This document shows, in pieces, positions 28,175-39,018 of a stretch of 64,000 nucleotides of DNA. This DNA is from Sphingomonas sp. AR_OL41 (GTDB taxonomy: Bacteria > Pseudomonadota > Alphaproteobacteria > Sphingomonadales > Sphingomonadaceae), in NCBI RefSeq assembly GCF_029911635.1, contig NZ_JARYTI010000005.1, forward strand, positions 157,584-221,583. The letters are read 5' to 3'. The first letter of the stretch is position 1; each line of letters starts with the position of its first letter. The translations under genes were made by a program, and so were the position numbers. The notes under the pieces were generated by a model. The model made no database searches and was not told where the DNA came from. It saw nothing but the letters and a program-made list of their open reading frames with translations.

Positions 28175-28750
28175 TCAGCGCAGGTCGATTGCCGCGCGCT
28201 GATAGGTTTCGATCACCTCGGCAATCGGACGGCCGGCAGCGTCGAGGACGAGCGCGCGGTGGCGGAAAAGCTCGGCCGGCGGCCTCGCGCCGTGGCGCCA
28301 AAGCATCTGCGACGCGAGGGTGCGGCGGGAGATGCGCAGCGGCGCGACGACGGTGCCGAACGGCGTGTCGCTGGTGTCGAGCGCGAGGTTCATCGCCGGC
28401 GTCAGGCGCGCCGGCACATACCAGTTCTGCGCGTCGCTCAGTACATGGCCGGCGCAGGACAGCCTGACATGGCGATAGCCCAGCGGCTCCGCGGCACCGA
28501 CGCCGAGTTCGCGGCGTTGCCGCGCGGTCGCGAGGGGCGGGGTCTCCCTGATGACCTCCGCGTGAATTGCCGGATCGGCGACGCCGTGTTCGGCGCACCA
28601 GGCGCGCAGCGTCGCGGTGGCCGAGAGGGCGGCGAGCAGGCGGCGGTTGAGTTCGACCGCCTCGATCCGCGCAGGCGATGGCGCGCGGGCAGCCGAGGGA
28701 GGCGGGCCGACGAACAGGAGCGCGGCAGCGAGGAATGCTGTTCGTTTCAT
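28175..28750 (-). CDS. Exported hypothetical protein, possibly chorismate-lyase/UTRA-like fold
   Basis: 191 residues with a signal peptide (1-22, cleavage near S-A-A-R-A) and GAGG before the ATG. The soluble part ends F-R-H-R-A-L-V-L-D-A-A-G-R-P-I-A-E-V-I-E-T-Y, a pattern reminiscent of the last strands of chorismate-lyase/UTRA domains (R-x-x-x-L-x-x-x-G-x-P-x-x). The N-Y-V-P-type segment N-W-Y-V-P-A-R-L-T-P precedes it. The assignment is weak; it may simply be a periplasmic protein of unknown function. Confidence 0.55.
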   Translation of the reverse strand: MKRTAFLAAALLFVGPPPSAARAPSPARIEAVELNRRLLAALSATATLRAWCAEHGVADPAIHAEVIRETPPLATARQRRELGVGAAEPLGYRHVRLSCAGHVLSDAQNWYVPARLTPAMNLALDTSDTPFGTVVAPLRISRRTLASQMLWRHGARPPAELFRHRALVLDAAGRPIAEVIETYQRAAIDLR

Positions 28751-28823
28751 TGGTGTCCTCGCAGGATTAACCTATCCATGTTCGGCAAACCGCATTTGCA
28801 CGTCACGCGCGATCGCACCGCCT

Positions 28824-29036
28824 TCTCCCCTTGTGGGCGTTTTGCCGCGTGACGGGTCGAAATGCTTCCCCGGAGCATTTCTCAATCATGCCGGGGGCAT
28901 GATTGACCCGGCACGCGGCAAAACGGGTGGCGCGTAGCGCCGGATGAGGGGGAGTCACGAACGCGACGTCCACGTCAGCCCCCTCACCCTCCCCATCGCT
29001 GCGCGATGGGCCCCTTCCCTCTCCCACAAGGGGAGA
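28824..29036. repeat. Palindromic element with a cloverleaf core
   Basis: Outer inverted ends CTCCCCTTGTGGG (28825-28837) and CCCACAAGGGGAG (29024-29036). Inside, a 21-base stem pairs 28838-28858 with 28905-28925 (one mismatch), enclosing two perfect hairpins: GAAATGCT/AGCATTTC (28859-28881) and TCAATCATGCC/GGCATGATTGA (28882-28906). Three more small stems follow (GGCGC-gta-GCGCC; CCCATCG-ctgcg-CGATGGG). No coding potential. It fills most of the 345-base gap after ppdK. It looks like a non-autonomous mobile or processing element. Confidence 0.8.
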
Positions 29037-29095
29037 GGGAAATAACCCGCTCCAAATGTGTAAATGTGGCAACCCGACCGTTAACAAGGTGACTG

Positions 29096-31759
<2,664 letters not shown>

Positions 31760-31766
31760 TACTTCT

Positions 31767-31878
31767 CCCTCTCCCCTTCAGGGGAGAGGGTCGGGGAGAG
31801 GGGAAGCTCCCATCTCCGCGACCCATGTTTAGACCACTACTGCCCCTCTCCCAACCCTCTCCCCTGAAGGGGAGAGGG
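31767..31878. repeat. Palindromic intergenic repeat between glyS and ppdK
   Basis: Arms 31767-31803 and 31843-31878 are near-perfect inverted copies; each also folds as CCCTCTCCCC-TTCA-GGGGAGAGGG. The centre is 39 bases. Same design as 10318-10422. Its left end contributes the purine-rich ribosome binding site of ppdK on the minus strand. Confidence 0.82.
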
Positions 31879-31888
31879 CTTGAGGCTC

Positions 31889-34102
31889 TTATCCCTCGAT
31901 CTTCGAGAAATCCGCCACCGCCTGCACGGCATCACGGACCCGCGCCAGCAAACCGAGCCGGACGAGGCGTTTTTCGGGGTCGGCATCGTTGACCGTCACT
32001 GCTTCGAAGAAGCGGTCGATCGGCCCGCGCAAGCTCGCCAATGCCGCCATCGCCCCCGCGAAATCCTCCCGCGCCACCGCATCGCGCGCACCCGGCTCGG
32101 CCGAATCGAGCGCCGCAATCAGCGCGCTTTCGGCCGGTTCGGGGGTGTAGGACAGCGGCATATTCTCGGGCGCGCTAAAGCCTTCCTTCTTTAAGATGTT
32201 GGCGGCGCGCTTGTAGCCGGCGAGCAGGTTGGCCCCGTCCTCGGTGGTGACGAACGCCTGCAGCGCATGGACGCGCGCGAGCAGGCGAACGACATCGTCC
32301 TCGCCGCCGAGCGCAAACACCGCGTCGATCAGGTCGTGCCGCACCCCGGCCTCACGCTGCTGGACCTTGAGGCGGTCGGCGAAGAAGCTCAGCAACTTCT
32401 CCCAGGTCGGCGCGATATAGGTGTCGTAGACCGCGCCGTGGAAATCGCCCGAGAGCAGCTTCTGCTCGACCTGCGCGCCTTCGCGCGCCTGCCATTGCTC
32501 GGAGATGTCGAGGCCCAGTTCCTTGCGCAGCGAGACCATCTCGGCGAAACTTTGCTGCGCGGCGCCGCCCAGCTTGCGGCCAACGAACAAGGCGGGCGAG
32601 ATCACCGCGGGGTCAGCGAGGCTGCCGCGAATGCCGTTGACGGTGATCAGTTCGAGCACGCCGAGCGCGGCGCGGCGCAGTGCGAATGGGTCCTTCGACC
32701 CGCTCGGCGGCATGCCGTTGAGGAAGAACAGCGACAGCGTGTCGAGCTTGTCGGCCAGCGCCACCGCGACGGTGACGGGCGCGGTCGGCACGATGTCGCC
32801 CTGCCCGACCGGCTTGTAATGGTCGCGGATCGCGGCGGCGACCTCGATCGGCTCGCCCTGCGCACGGGCATAATAGCCGCCGATCAGACCCTGCAGCTCG
32901 GGGAATTCGCCGACCATGCCGGTGACGAGATCGGCCTTGGCGAGACGCGCGGCGCGCTCGGCCATGTCGGGGTCGGCACCGCGCACCATCCCCTGCTCCG
33001 CCAGCCAGCGCGCCAGCTTGGCAACGCGGTCGACCTTTTCCGCCAGCGTACCGATCTTGTCGTGGAAGACGATCTTTTCGAGCTTCCGCGCCTGCACGTC
33101 GAGCGGCACCTTGAGGTCGGTTTCGTAGAAGAAGCGCGCATCGCTGAGCCGCGCCGCGAGCACCTTGCGGTTGCCTTCGACGATTCTGGCGCCACCATCG
33201 ACCGCGTCGATATTGGCGGTGCAGACAAAGGCGTTGGCGAGATTGCCGGCGGCGCCGCGGCAGACGAAATATTTCTGGTTTACGCGTGCGGTGAGCTGGA
33301 TGACCTCGGGCGGCACGTCGAGAAAGGCCGCGTCGAAGCGGCCGAGCAGCGGCACCGGCCATTCGGTCAGCCCGGCATTTTCGGCGACGAGCCCTTCGTC
33401 CTCGATCAGTTCGAGACCAGCGGCGGCGGCCAGCGCCGTCGCACGCTCGCGGATGATCGCGCGGCGTTCCTCCTGGTCGACAATGACATGGCAGGCACGC
33501 AGCTTCTCGACATAGTCGCTCGCCGAGCCGATCGTGATCACGCCGGGATGGTGGAAACGGTGCCCAAGCGTTGCCGACCCGCTGGTCACACCGGCGATCT
33601 CGCACGGCACGACCGCATCGCCGAACAGCGCGACGATGCCGTGCAGCGGGCGGACCCAGCGCAGGCTTTCGGTCGACTGCGACGCCGCGCCCCAGCGCAT
33701 CGCCTTGGGCCAGGGGAAGGCGCGAATGATCGCAGGGATCGCTTCGGCCAGCAGTTCGGCGGTGGCACGGCCGGGCTTGTCGATGACCGCGTAAAGCACG
33801 CCGTCGCGCTCGACGAGCATGTCACGGGTCAGGCCGGTCTTGCGCAGGAAACCGTCGAGCGCCTGCTCGGGCGCGGTGGCGCGCGGCCCCTTGATCTCTT
33901 CGCTGACGGCAGCTGTCTCGGCCGGCAGGTCGCGCGCGATCAGCACCAGCCGGCGCGGGGTGGCGTAGGTTTCGAGTGCGCCCGCCTTGAGCCCGGCCTT
34001 GTCGAGCTCGGCAGCGAACAGCCGCGCAAGATCGTCACGCGCCTTGTCCTGCATCCGCGCGGGGACTTCTTCCGAGCGAAGTTCGAGAAGGAAGTCGGTC
34101 AT
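31889..34102 (-). CDS. glyS: Glycyl-tRNA synthetase beta subunit
   Basis: 737 residues beginning M-T-D-F-L-L-E-L-R-S-E-E-V-P-A-R-M, the conserved start of GlyS. It contains the HD-like and tRNA-binding regions typical of the bacterial alpha2-beta2 enzyme (G-P-R-A, E-G-N-R-K-V-L-A-A-R-L-S-D-A-R-F-F, D-K-I-G-T-L-A-E-K). Works with GlyQ to charge tRNA-Gly. Upstream is glyQ, with a short gap holding a tRNA-like 3' end and a palindromic repeat. Confidence 0.95.
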   Translation of the reverse strand: MTDFLLELRSEEVPARMQDKARDDLARLFAAELDKAGLKAGALETYATPRRLVLIARDLPAETAAVSEEIKGPRATAPEQALDGFLRKTGLTRDMLVERDGVLYAVIDKPGRATAELLAEAIPAIIRAFPWPKAMRWGAASQSTESLRWVRPLHGIVALFGDAVVPCEIAGVTSGSATLGHRFHHPGVITIGSASDYVEKLRACHVIVDQEERRAIIRERATALAAAAGLELIEDEGLVAENAGLTEWPVPLLGRFDAAFLDVPPEVIQLTARVNQKYFVCRGAAGNLANAFVCTANIDAVDGGARIVEGNRKVLAARLSDARFFYETDLKVPLDVQARKLEKIVFHDKIGTLAEKVDRVAKLARWLAEQGMVRGADPDMAERAARLAKADLVTGMVGEFPELQGLIGGYYARAQGEPIEVAAAIRDHYKPVGQGDIVPTAPVTVAVALADKLDTLSLFFLNGMPPSGSKDPFALRRAALGVLELITVNGIRGSLADPAVISPALFVGRKLGGAAQQSFAEMVSLRKELGLDISEQWQAREGAQVEQKLLSGDFHGAVYDTYIAPTWEKLLSFFADRLKVQQREAGVRHDLIDAVFALGGEDDVVRLLARVHALQAFVTTEDGANLLAGYKRAANILKKEGFSAPENMPLSYTPEPAESALIAALDSAEPGARDAVAREDFAGAMAALASLRGPIDRFFEAVTVNDADPEKRLVRLGLLARVRDAVQAVADFSKIEG

Positions 34103-34123
34103 GCGCGCATGCCCTCCCCATTT

Positions 34124-34203
34124 GTCATCCCAGCGAAAGCTGGGATCTCATGCGGCGAGAGAGCGCCAGCCAACCCGGAGATCCCAGCTTTCGCTGGGAT
34201 GAC
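34124..34203. repeat. Inverted repeat of the CATCCCAGCGAAAGCTGGGATC type
   Basis: GTCATCCCAGCGAAAGCTGG (34124 on) and the mirror copy ending 34203 are complementary; each arm is also a hairpin (ATCCCAGC/GCTGGGAT). Translated fragments of this repeat read I-P-A-K-A-G-I and I-P-A-F-A-G-M, a very widespread proteobacterial intergenic repeat. It lies between glyQ and glyS. Confidence 0.85.
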
Positions 34204-34209
34204 GGTGGT

Positions 34210-34236
34210 TGGAGCGGTGTTTGGGAATCGAACCCG
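34210..34236 (-). other. tRNA-Gly-like 3' end fragment
   Basis: On the minus strand, 12 bases after the glyQ stop: GGGTTCGATTCCC (a T-arm with the standard TTCGATT loop) followed by AAACACCGCTCCA. Compared with the common bacterial tRNA-Gly end (TTCACCCGCTCCA), it differs by a missing C and a few changes. No D-arm or anticodon arm can be found upstream, which is glyQ coding sequence. It could be a truncated tRNA (an attachment-site scar), chance, or an mRNA mimic. Confidence 0.45.
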
Positions 34237-34247
34237 TGCAGCAAGGA

Positions 34248-35126
34248 TCACGCCGCCCACCCGTTCTTCTCCATCCATGCCTGGCAGCTGCCCTTCGCCA
34301 GGTCGCGGACGCGGCCGATATAGGCCTGGCGTTCGGCGACCGAGATCACCCCGCGCGCCTGAAGCAGGTTGAAGACGTGGCTCGCCTTGATCGCCTGCTC
34401 ATAGGCCGGGATCGGCAGTTTCGCGTCGAGGCAGTTTTCGCATTCGGCGACATGCTTGCGGAACTGGTCGAACAGGCTGTCGGTGTTGGCGACCTCGAAA
34501 TTCCACGCCGACATCTGCTTCTCGTTTTCGAGGAAGACGTCGCCGTAACTCACGCCGCTGTCGTTGAAGGCGAGGTCGTAGATGCTGTCCTTGTTCTGGA
34601 TGTACATGGCCAGCCGCTCGAGCCCATAGGTCAGCTCTCCCGCGACGGGCTTGCAGTCGAAACCGCCCATCTGCTGGAAATAGGTGAACTGCGTCACCTC
34701 CATGCCGTCGCACCACACTTCCCAGCCCAGCCCCCAGGCGCCGAGCGTCGGGCTTTCCCAATCGTCCTCGACAAAGCGGATGTCGTGATGCGTGAAGTCG
34801 ATGCCGATCGCGGCGAGCGAGCCGAGGTACAGCTCCTGCAGGTCGGGCGGGCTTGGCTTCAGGATCACCTGATATTGGTAATAATGCTGCAGCCGGTTGG
34901 GGTTCTCGCCATAACGGCCGTCGGTCGGGCGGCGGCACGGCTGAACGAACGCGGCATTCCACGGATCGGGGCCGAGCGCGCGCAGCGTCGTCGCGGTATG
35001 GAAGGTGCCCGCGCCCATCTCCATGTCATAGGGCTGCAGGATCACGCAGCCGCGTTCGCTCCAATAGTCATGGAGCGTGAGGATCATGCGCTGGAAACTC
35101 AGCGGCTGGCCGGCCAAGATATGCAC
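34248..35126 (-). CDS. glyQ: Glycyl-tRNA synthetase alpha subunit
   Basis: Catalytic subunit of the alpha2-beta2 GlyRS. 292 residues with the class II features: [40 protein letters not shown] (motif 2 area) and G-L-E-R-L-A-M-Y near the end of the core. First gene of glyQ-glyS-ppdK; divergent from the TraB/GumN gene. Confidence 0.95.
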   Translation of the reverse strand: MHILAGQPLSFQRMILTLHDYWSERGCVILQPYDMEMGAGTFHTATTLRALGPDPWNAAFVQPCRRPTDGRYGENPNRLQHYYQYQVILKPSPPDLQELYLGSLAAIGIDFTHHDIRFVEDDWESPTLGAWGLGWEVWCDGMEVTQFTYFQQMGGFDCKPVAGELTYGLERLAMYIQNKDSIYDLAFNDSGVSYGDVFLENEKQMSAWNFEVANTDSLFDQFRKHVAECENCLDAKLPIPAYEQAIKASHVFNLLQARGVISVAERQAYIGRVRDLAKGSCQAWMEKNGWAA

Positions 35127-35244
35127 CTTCGCAACTGCGGAAAACGAACGCGCGCGCTTTGGCGTATGGGCCGGGAGCGGTCAATGGTGCCGCAGCGGTG
35201 GCGGCGATTGACGGCAGGACGTGGCGCTTCCACGTTGCATCGTG

Positions 35245-36171
35245 ATGACAGGCCGACGATTCGCGCGGCTGCCCCGGGGCGGCGTGACGGCTTTGCTGGC
35301 GCTGGCCGTGCTGTGGTCGGCTGGAATCGTGCAGGCCGCGCCGCGACAACGCAGTTCTCGCACTGCACCCGATCCGGCAATCTGGCTGATCAGCGATAGT
35401 AACACGCGCATCTATCTGTTCGGCACGCTCCACGCGCTGCCGCGCGGCTATCGCTGGCGCAGCGCGGAACTCGATCGCATCGTCGCGGCGGCGGATATTC
35501 TGCTCGTCGAATCAGTCGACGCCCGCACCGCCGCGGACGCGCTCGACGGGGCGGTGGCGACGCGTCCCCTGCCGCCGATCGCCGCGCGCGTCTCGCCCGG
35601 CCACCGCGCGGCGCTGGCGCGCTTCGTCCACGACCTGCCGACGCCGGCGATCAAGCTGCTCGACGGCATGCCGACCTGGATCGTCGCGCTGTCGGTCGGC
35701 TTCGTCCGCGAATATCGCATCGGCGCGCGATCCGGTCCCGGCGCGGACGACTGGCTCGAACAGCGCTTCCGTGCCGCGCACAAGCCTGTCGAGTCGATCG
35801 AGGACGGCGCGCAGGTGATGGCCTCGCTCGACGCGATCCCGGAAGCCAAGCAACGGCGGATGCTCGATGCCGCGCTCGACGCTCCGCCGCCAACGCTCGC
35901 CGCGCTGCGCGCGCCGGTCGAGAGCTGGGCGCGCGGCGAGATCGGGTCCGATTCGGCTCTGGCGCGCGACCTTGCGGCGACGAGCGGAACGTCGGCGCTC
36001 GACGGCCCGCTGATGACCGATCGCAATCGCGCCTGGGCGACGGCGCTCGCGGCGCGACTCGACCGGCCGGGAACGGTCCTGTTTGCCGCCGGGGCGGGCC
36101 ATTTCATCGGCGAGGGATCGGTGATCACCATCCTCCGGCAACGCGGCATTCGCGTGACTCGAATTCGCTAA
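35245..36171 (+). CDS. TraB/GumN family protein (copy 1)
   Basis: 308 residues from the ATG at 35245, with a signal peptide (about 1-32). It carries both family motifs: Y-L-F-G-T-L-H near residue 63 and G-A-G-H-F-I-G-E-G-S near the C terminus, plus conserved acidic Glu after L-L-V-E. Family members (TIKI, GumN, PrgY) are thought to be membrane or periplasmic metalloproteases; activity here is not proven. Two paralogues follow at 37080 and 38021. The first possible start at 35221 is a GTG. Confidence 0.82.
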   Translation: MTGRRFARLPRGGVTALLALAVLWSAGIVQAAPRQRSSRTAPDPAIWLISDSNTRIYLFGTLHALPRGYRWRSAELDRIVAAADILLVESVDARTAADALDGAVATRPLPPIAARVSPGHRAALARFVHDLPTPAIKLLDGMPTWIVALSVGFVREYRIGARSGPGADDWLEQRFRAAHKPVESIEDGAQVMASLDAIPEAKQRRMLDAALDAPPPTLAALRAPVESWARGEIGSDSALARDLAATSGTSALDGPLMTDRNRAWATALAARLDRPGTVLFAAGAGHFIGEGSVITILRQRGIRVTRIR

Positions 36172-36204
36172 CGGCGACCTGGCCGCCACGGCCCGCGCGA
36201 AAAA

Positions 36205-36264
36205 ATGTCAGGGGTTATTGACATCCGCACGCGTCCCTGACATTTAGTCATGGAAAGCTGACAT
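36205..36264. promoter_or_regulatory. Operator-like TGACAT repeats with promoter
   Basis: ATGTCA-n8-TGACAT forms a dyad (36205-36224), and further copies CTGACAT start at 36237 and 36258, about 20 bases apart, i.e. on one face of the helix. The TTGACA at 36218-36223 could serve as a -35 box; a weak -10 lies 17 bases on. All of this is upstream of the small membrane protein and XRE gene, so autoregulation by the XRE protein is a reasonable inference. Confidence 0.55.
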
Positions 36265-36277
36265 TGAGGTACGGCAG

Positions 36278-36394
36278 ATGACAGACGCATCAGGCACCTG
36301 CGCGGGACGAAGCAAGCGTCGCGACGAATGGATCGTGCTGGGATCGGCGTTGTTCACCGTTGCCCTGTCGTTGGTCACGATCGCGTTGTCGTGA
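36278..36394 (+). CDS. Small single-TM protein (38 aa)
   Basis: ATG preceded by TTGAGG. 38 residues: a basic, Cys-containing N terminus with R-S-K-R-R-D-E, then one hydrophobic helix W-I-V-L-G-S-A-L-F-T-V-A-L-S-L-V-T-I-A-L. It ends 22 bases before the XRE start. Too short for standard ORF lists. The positive-inside residues before the helix suggest the N terminus is cytoplasmic. Function unknown; co-transcription with the XRE gene is likely. Confidence 0.55.
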   Translation: MTDASGTCAGRSKRRDEWIVLGSALFTVALSLVTIALS

Positions 36395-36416
36395 TGGTGC
36401 TGACGTGGAGGCGGAT

Positions 36417-36626
36417 GTGAAGAACCGGCTCAAGGTGCTGCGCGCCGAGCGCGACTGGAGCCAGGCGGAACTGGGCGGGCGGCTCGGCGTGTCGCGTCAG
36501 GCGGTCAACGCGATCGAGACCGGCAAGTACGATCCGTCACTGCCGCTCGCCTTCCGCATCGGCCGGCTGTTCGAGATGAGGATCGAGGAGATATTCGATG
36601 ATGAGGCAAGCCATGACGATGCGTGA
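36417..36626 (+). CDS. Small XRE-family transcriptional regulator
   Basis: 69 residues from a GTG at 36417 (GGAGG five bases before). An almost pure helix-turn-helix: L-K-V-L-R-A-E-R-D-W-S-Q-A-E-L-G-G-R-L-G-V-S-R-Q-A-V-N-A-I-E-T-G-K-Y-D-P-S-L-P-L-A. The C terminus, L-F-E-M-R-I-E-E-I-F, matches short XRE repressors that are usually encoded next to membrane proteins. The next gene overlaps its end by 29 bases. Confidence 0.85.
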   Translation: MKNRLKVLRAERDWSQAELGGRLGVSRQAVNAIETGKYDPSLPLAFRIGRLFEMRIEEIFDDEASHDDA

Positions 36627-37041
36627 GATCGGCCCCGGCGAAGCGGCGGCGCGTGCGCGCTCGCGGCGGGTGATGCTGTATTTTGTCGTGCTTGCTGCGA
36701 TCGGCGGCGTGATCGGCTTCGTCACGGCTTTGCTGGAGCCGCACCACGCCGGTCTGCTGACCGGCGGGTCGATACCGCCAGCCTTTGCCATCGCCGCGGC
36801 CGTCGTGACTGTCGCAGCGGTCGTGATCGGCAGCCTGCGCTACCACCGCGCGATCGACGAGTTCGAGCGGCGCGACAACCTCATCGCCGGAACATGGGGC
36901 ACCAACGTGTTGATCGGCGGCTATCCGGTGTGGTTGCTGCTGTGGAAAGGCGGGCTGGTGCCCGAGCCACAGCATTTCATCATGTTCATCGCCGTCTTGC
37001 TGACCACCGGCGGCGTCTATCTTTACCGCAAGTTCGCCTGA
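36598..37041 (+). CDS. Hypothetical four-TM membrane protein paired with XRE regulator
   Basis: 147 residues; four helices near 26-45, 60-80, 100-117 and 124-145. GAGGAG precedes the ATG at 36598; later in-frame ATGs at 36601, 36613 and 36619 are possible. It overlaps the XRE gene by 29 bases, strong sign of coupling. I do not recognise a family. XRE plus small membrane protein modules are common, with the regulator usually repressing its own operon. Confidence 0.7.
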   Translation: MMRQAMTMREIGPGEAAARARSRRVMLYFVVLAAIGGVIGFVTALLEPHHAGLLTGGSIPPAFAIAAAVVTVAAVVIGSLRYHRAIDEFERRDNLIAGTWGTNVLIGGYPVWLLLWKGGLVPEPQHFIMFIAVLLTTGGVYLYRKFA

Positions 37042-37079
37042 ACCCTTTCACCCTTCCTCCTGACACGAAGGATTCCCGC

Positions 37080-38018
37080 ATGCGTACCCTGTTGAAAGTC
37101 GCCGTCGCGCTGGCGGCGCTGGCCACCCCGCTCGCCCTTGCCGCGCAAACCGCGCCAGCCCCTGCCCCGGCCGCCACGGCGCCGGCCAAAGCCGCGCCGG
37201 TTACGATGGTCGATGCCGACCCGGCCTTGTGGGTGGTCAAGGACAAGGACACCACCATCTATCTGTTCGGCACGATCCATGTGCTCAAGCCCGGGCTCAG
37301 CTGGTTCGACGAGGCGGTGAAAAAGGCGTTCGACAAGAGCGACACGCTGGTGCTCGAGCTGGTCATGCCCGATCCCGCCGCGATGCAGGCGCTGGTGATG
37401 AAGACCGGCTTCACCACCAGCGGCCCGACGCTGACGGAAAAGCTGCCGGAGCCCGATCGTACCGCCTATGTGAAGGCGCTGACTGATCTCGGCATCCCGC
37501 CGGCGGCGCTCGATCGCGCCAAGCCGTGGACGGCGGCGATCAACCTGTCGCTGATCCCCGTTCTCAAGCTCGGCTATGACCCCAATCAGGGCCCGGAACA
37601 TGTCCTGACCGAGGCTGCGGCGGCTGAGCACAAGCCGGTGATCGGCCTGGAAACCGCCGAGCAGCAATTCAGCTATTTCGACACGCTGCCCGAACCGCTC
37701 CAGCTCAAGTTCCTCGAAATGACGGTGCGCGACCTGCCCAAGACCGGCACCGAGATCAATTCGATGGTCGAGAGCTGGAGCAAGGGCGATCCCGAGGCGC
37801 TGGGCCGGACGCTCAACGAGGGCATGAGCGAGCAGCCCGAGATCGGCAAGGTGCTGTTGTCCGACCGCAATGCGCGCTGGGCGACGTGGATCGCCGAGCG
37901 GCTGAAGACCCCCGGCACGGTGTTCATCGCGGTCGGTGCGGGGCATCTCGCCGGCGACCAGAGCGTGCAAGCCTGGCTCGGCAAGCATCATCTCAAGGCG
38001 GAGCGGATCCCCTATTGA
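37080..38018 (+). CDS. TraB/GumN family protein (copy 2)
   Basis: 312 residues from the ATG at 37080, with a signal peptide (1-21) and an Ala/Pro linker. Motifs Y-L-F-G-T-I-H-V-L-K-P-G near residue 61 and G-A-G-H-L-A-G-D-Q-S-V-Q at the C terminus; the central E-L-V-M and G-L-E-T-A-E-Q-Q segments match the family. Its stop is two bases before copy 3, so the two are one unit. Confidence 0.87.
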   Translation: MRTLLKVAVALAALATPLALAAQTAPAPAPAATAPAKAAPVTMVDADPALWVVKDKDTTIYLFGTIHVLKPGLSWFDEAVKKAFDKSDTLVLELVMPDPAAMQALVMKTGFTTSGPTLTEKLPEPDRTAYVKALTDLGIPPAALDRAKPWTAAINLSLIPVLKLGYDPNQGPEHVLTEAAAAEHKPVIGLETAEQQFSYFDTLPEPLQLKFLEMTVRDLPKTGTEINSMVESWSKGDPEALGRTLNEGMSEQPEIGKVLLSDRNARWATWIAERLKTPGTVFIAVGAGHLAGDQSVQAWLGKHHLKAERIPY

Positions 38019-38020
38019 GC

Positions 38021-38908
38021 ATGCGCCGGCAGTTCCGGTCGGCGCGGCTTGCCCTGGTCGCGCTGACGCTCCTTCTGCCTGTCGCCTGCGGCCGGCCGCG
38101 CCCGATCGAGGCGCGGCCGGCCTTGTGGCGTGTGCATGACGCCGACACGACGATCTGGCTGCTCGGCACGATCCATGTCCTGCCCGGCAATGTGCGCTGG
38201 CAGACGCCGGCGATCCGCGACGCGATCGACCATGCCGATGCGCTGGTGATGGAATTGCCCGACGATCCGGCGGGCACGACGCGGACCTTCGAGGCGATGG
38301 CGAGCGCAAGCGGGCTGCCGCCGATCGCCGAGCGCATTCCCCCGGCGCGGCGCGCGATGTTGGCGGCAGCGCTGAAGGCCGGCGGCGTCGATGCGCGCCA
38401 GATCGACGGCAAGAAGAGCTGGGCCGCCGCCTTCATCATCGCCGGCGCGCCCAATGCGGCGAAGGGCGTCACGCGTGAGAATGGGGTCGAGGCGGGGCTG
38501 TCCGAAGCGTTCGCCGCGCGGCACCGCCCGAGCAGCGGGCTGGAGACGGCCGCGGCGCAGTTTGCCATCTTCGACCGGCTGCCGGAGACCGCACAGCGCG
38601 TCCTGCTCGACCGCGCGATCGACAGCGCGGCAAGCGGCTCGGCCGATTATCAGGCGACGCTCGCGGCCTGGGCCGCCGGCGACGAACGCCGCATCGCCGC
38701 GACGATCGACCCCGCCTTCCGCGCCGCGCCGGAGATCGCGGGGCAGGTGGTCAGGGCCCGCAATGGCGACTGGGCGGGCAAGATCGCGGCGCGCATGTCG
38801 CGTCCGGGGCGCGTGCTGGTCGCGGTCGGCGTCGGCCATCTCGTCGGGTCGGATTCGCTCCCGGCAATGCTGCGCGCGCGTGGGTTGAAGGTCGAGCGTG
38901 TGGAGTAA
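38021..38908 (+). CDS. TraB/GumN family protein (copy 3)
   Basis: 295 residues from the ATG at 38021 (a TTG at 38015 overlapping the copy-2 stop is possible). N-terminal signal ends L-L-L-P-V-A-C-G-R, a plausible lipobox. Motifs [11 protein letters not shown] near residue 45 and [11 protein letters not shown] near 275, with G-L-E-T-A-A-A-Q in the middle. Closest to copy 2 in motif detail. Probably lipid-anchored. Confidence 0.85.
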   Translation: MRRQFRSARLALVALTLLLPVACGRPRPIEARPALWRVHDADTTIWLLGTIHVLPGNVRWQTPAIRDAIDHADALVMELPDDPAGTTRTFEAMASASGLPPIAERIPPARRAMLAAALKAGGVDARQIDGKKSWAAAFIIAGAPNAAKGVTRENGVEAGLSEAFAARHRPSSGLETAAAQFAIFDRLPETAQRVLLDRAIDSAASGSADYQATLAAWAAGDERRIAATIDPAFRAAPEIAGQVVRARNGDWAGKIAARMSRPGRVLVAVGVGHLVGSDSLPAMLRARGLKVERVE

Positions 38909-38917
38909 CCCGGTGGC

Positions 38918-38946
38918 TTGCGCAAAACGCCGCCCTCGCCTATAGG
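38918..38946 (+). promoter_or_regulatory. sigma70-type promoter for rplY
   Basis: TTGCGC (38918-38923) and TATAGG (38941-38946) with a 17-base spacer, 73 bases before the rplY ATG. The TATAGG box is the same as at the left edge of the window. Confidence 0.6.
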
Positions 38947-39018
38947 CGCGCGCTTCCGGTCAGGGTCATCCCTGGAGGCCTGGCGGGAAGATTGACCCCT
39001 ATCGTTTCGGAGACTGTA

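Noticed and set aside
34210..34236. Complete tRNA-Gly gene
   Set aside because: Only the T-arm and acceptor end are present; upstream is glyQ coding sequence with no D-arm or anticodon arm.
32267..34372. About 700-codon plus-strand frame opposite glyS
   Set aside because: Antisense shadow of glyS; no domains, unusual composition.
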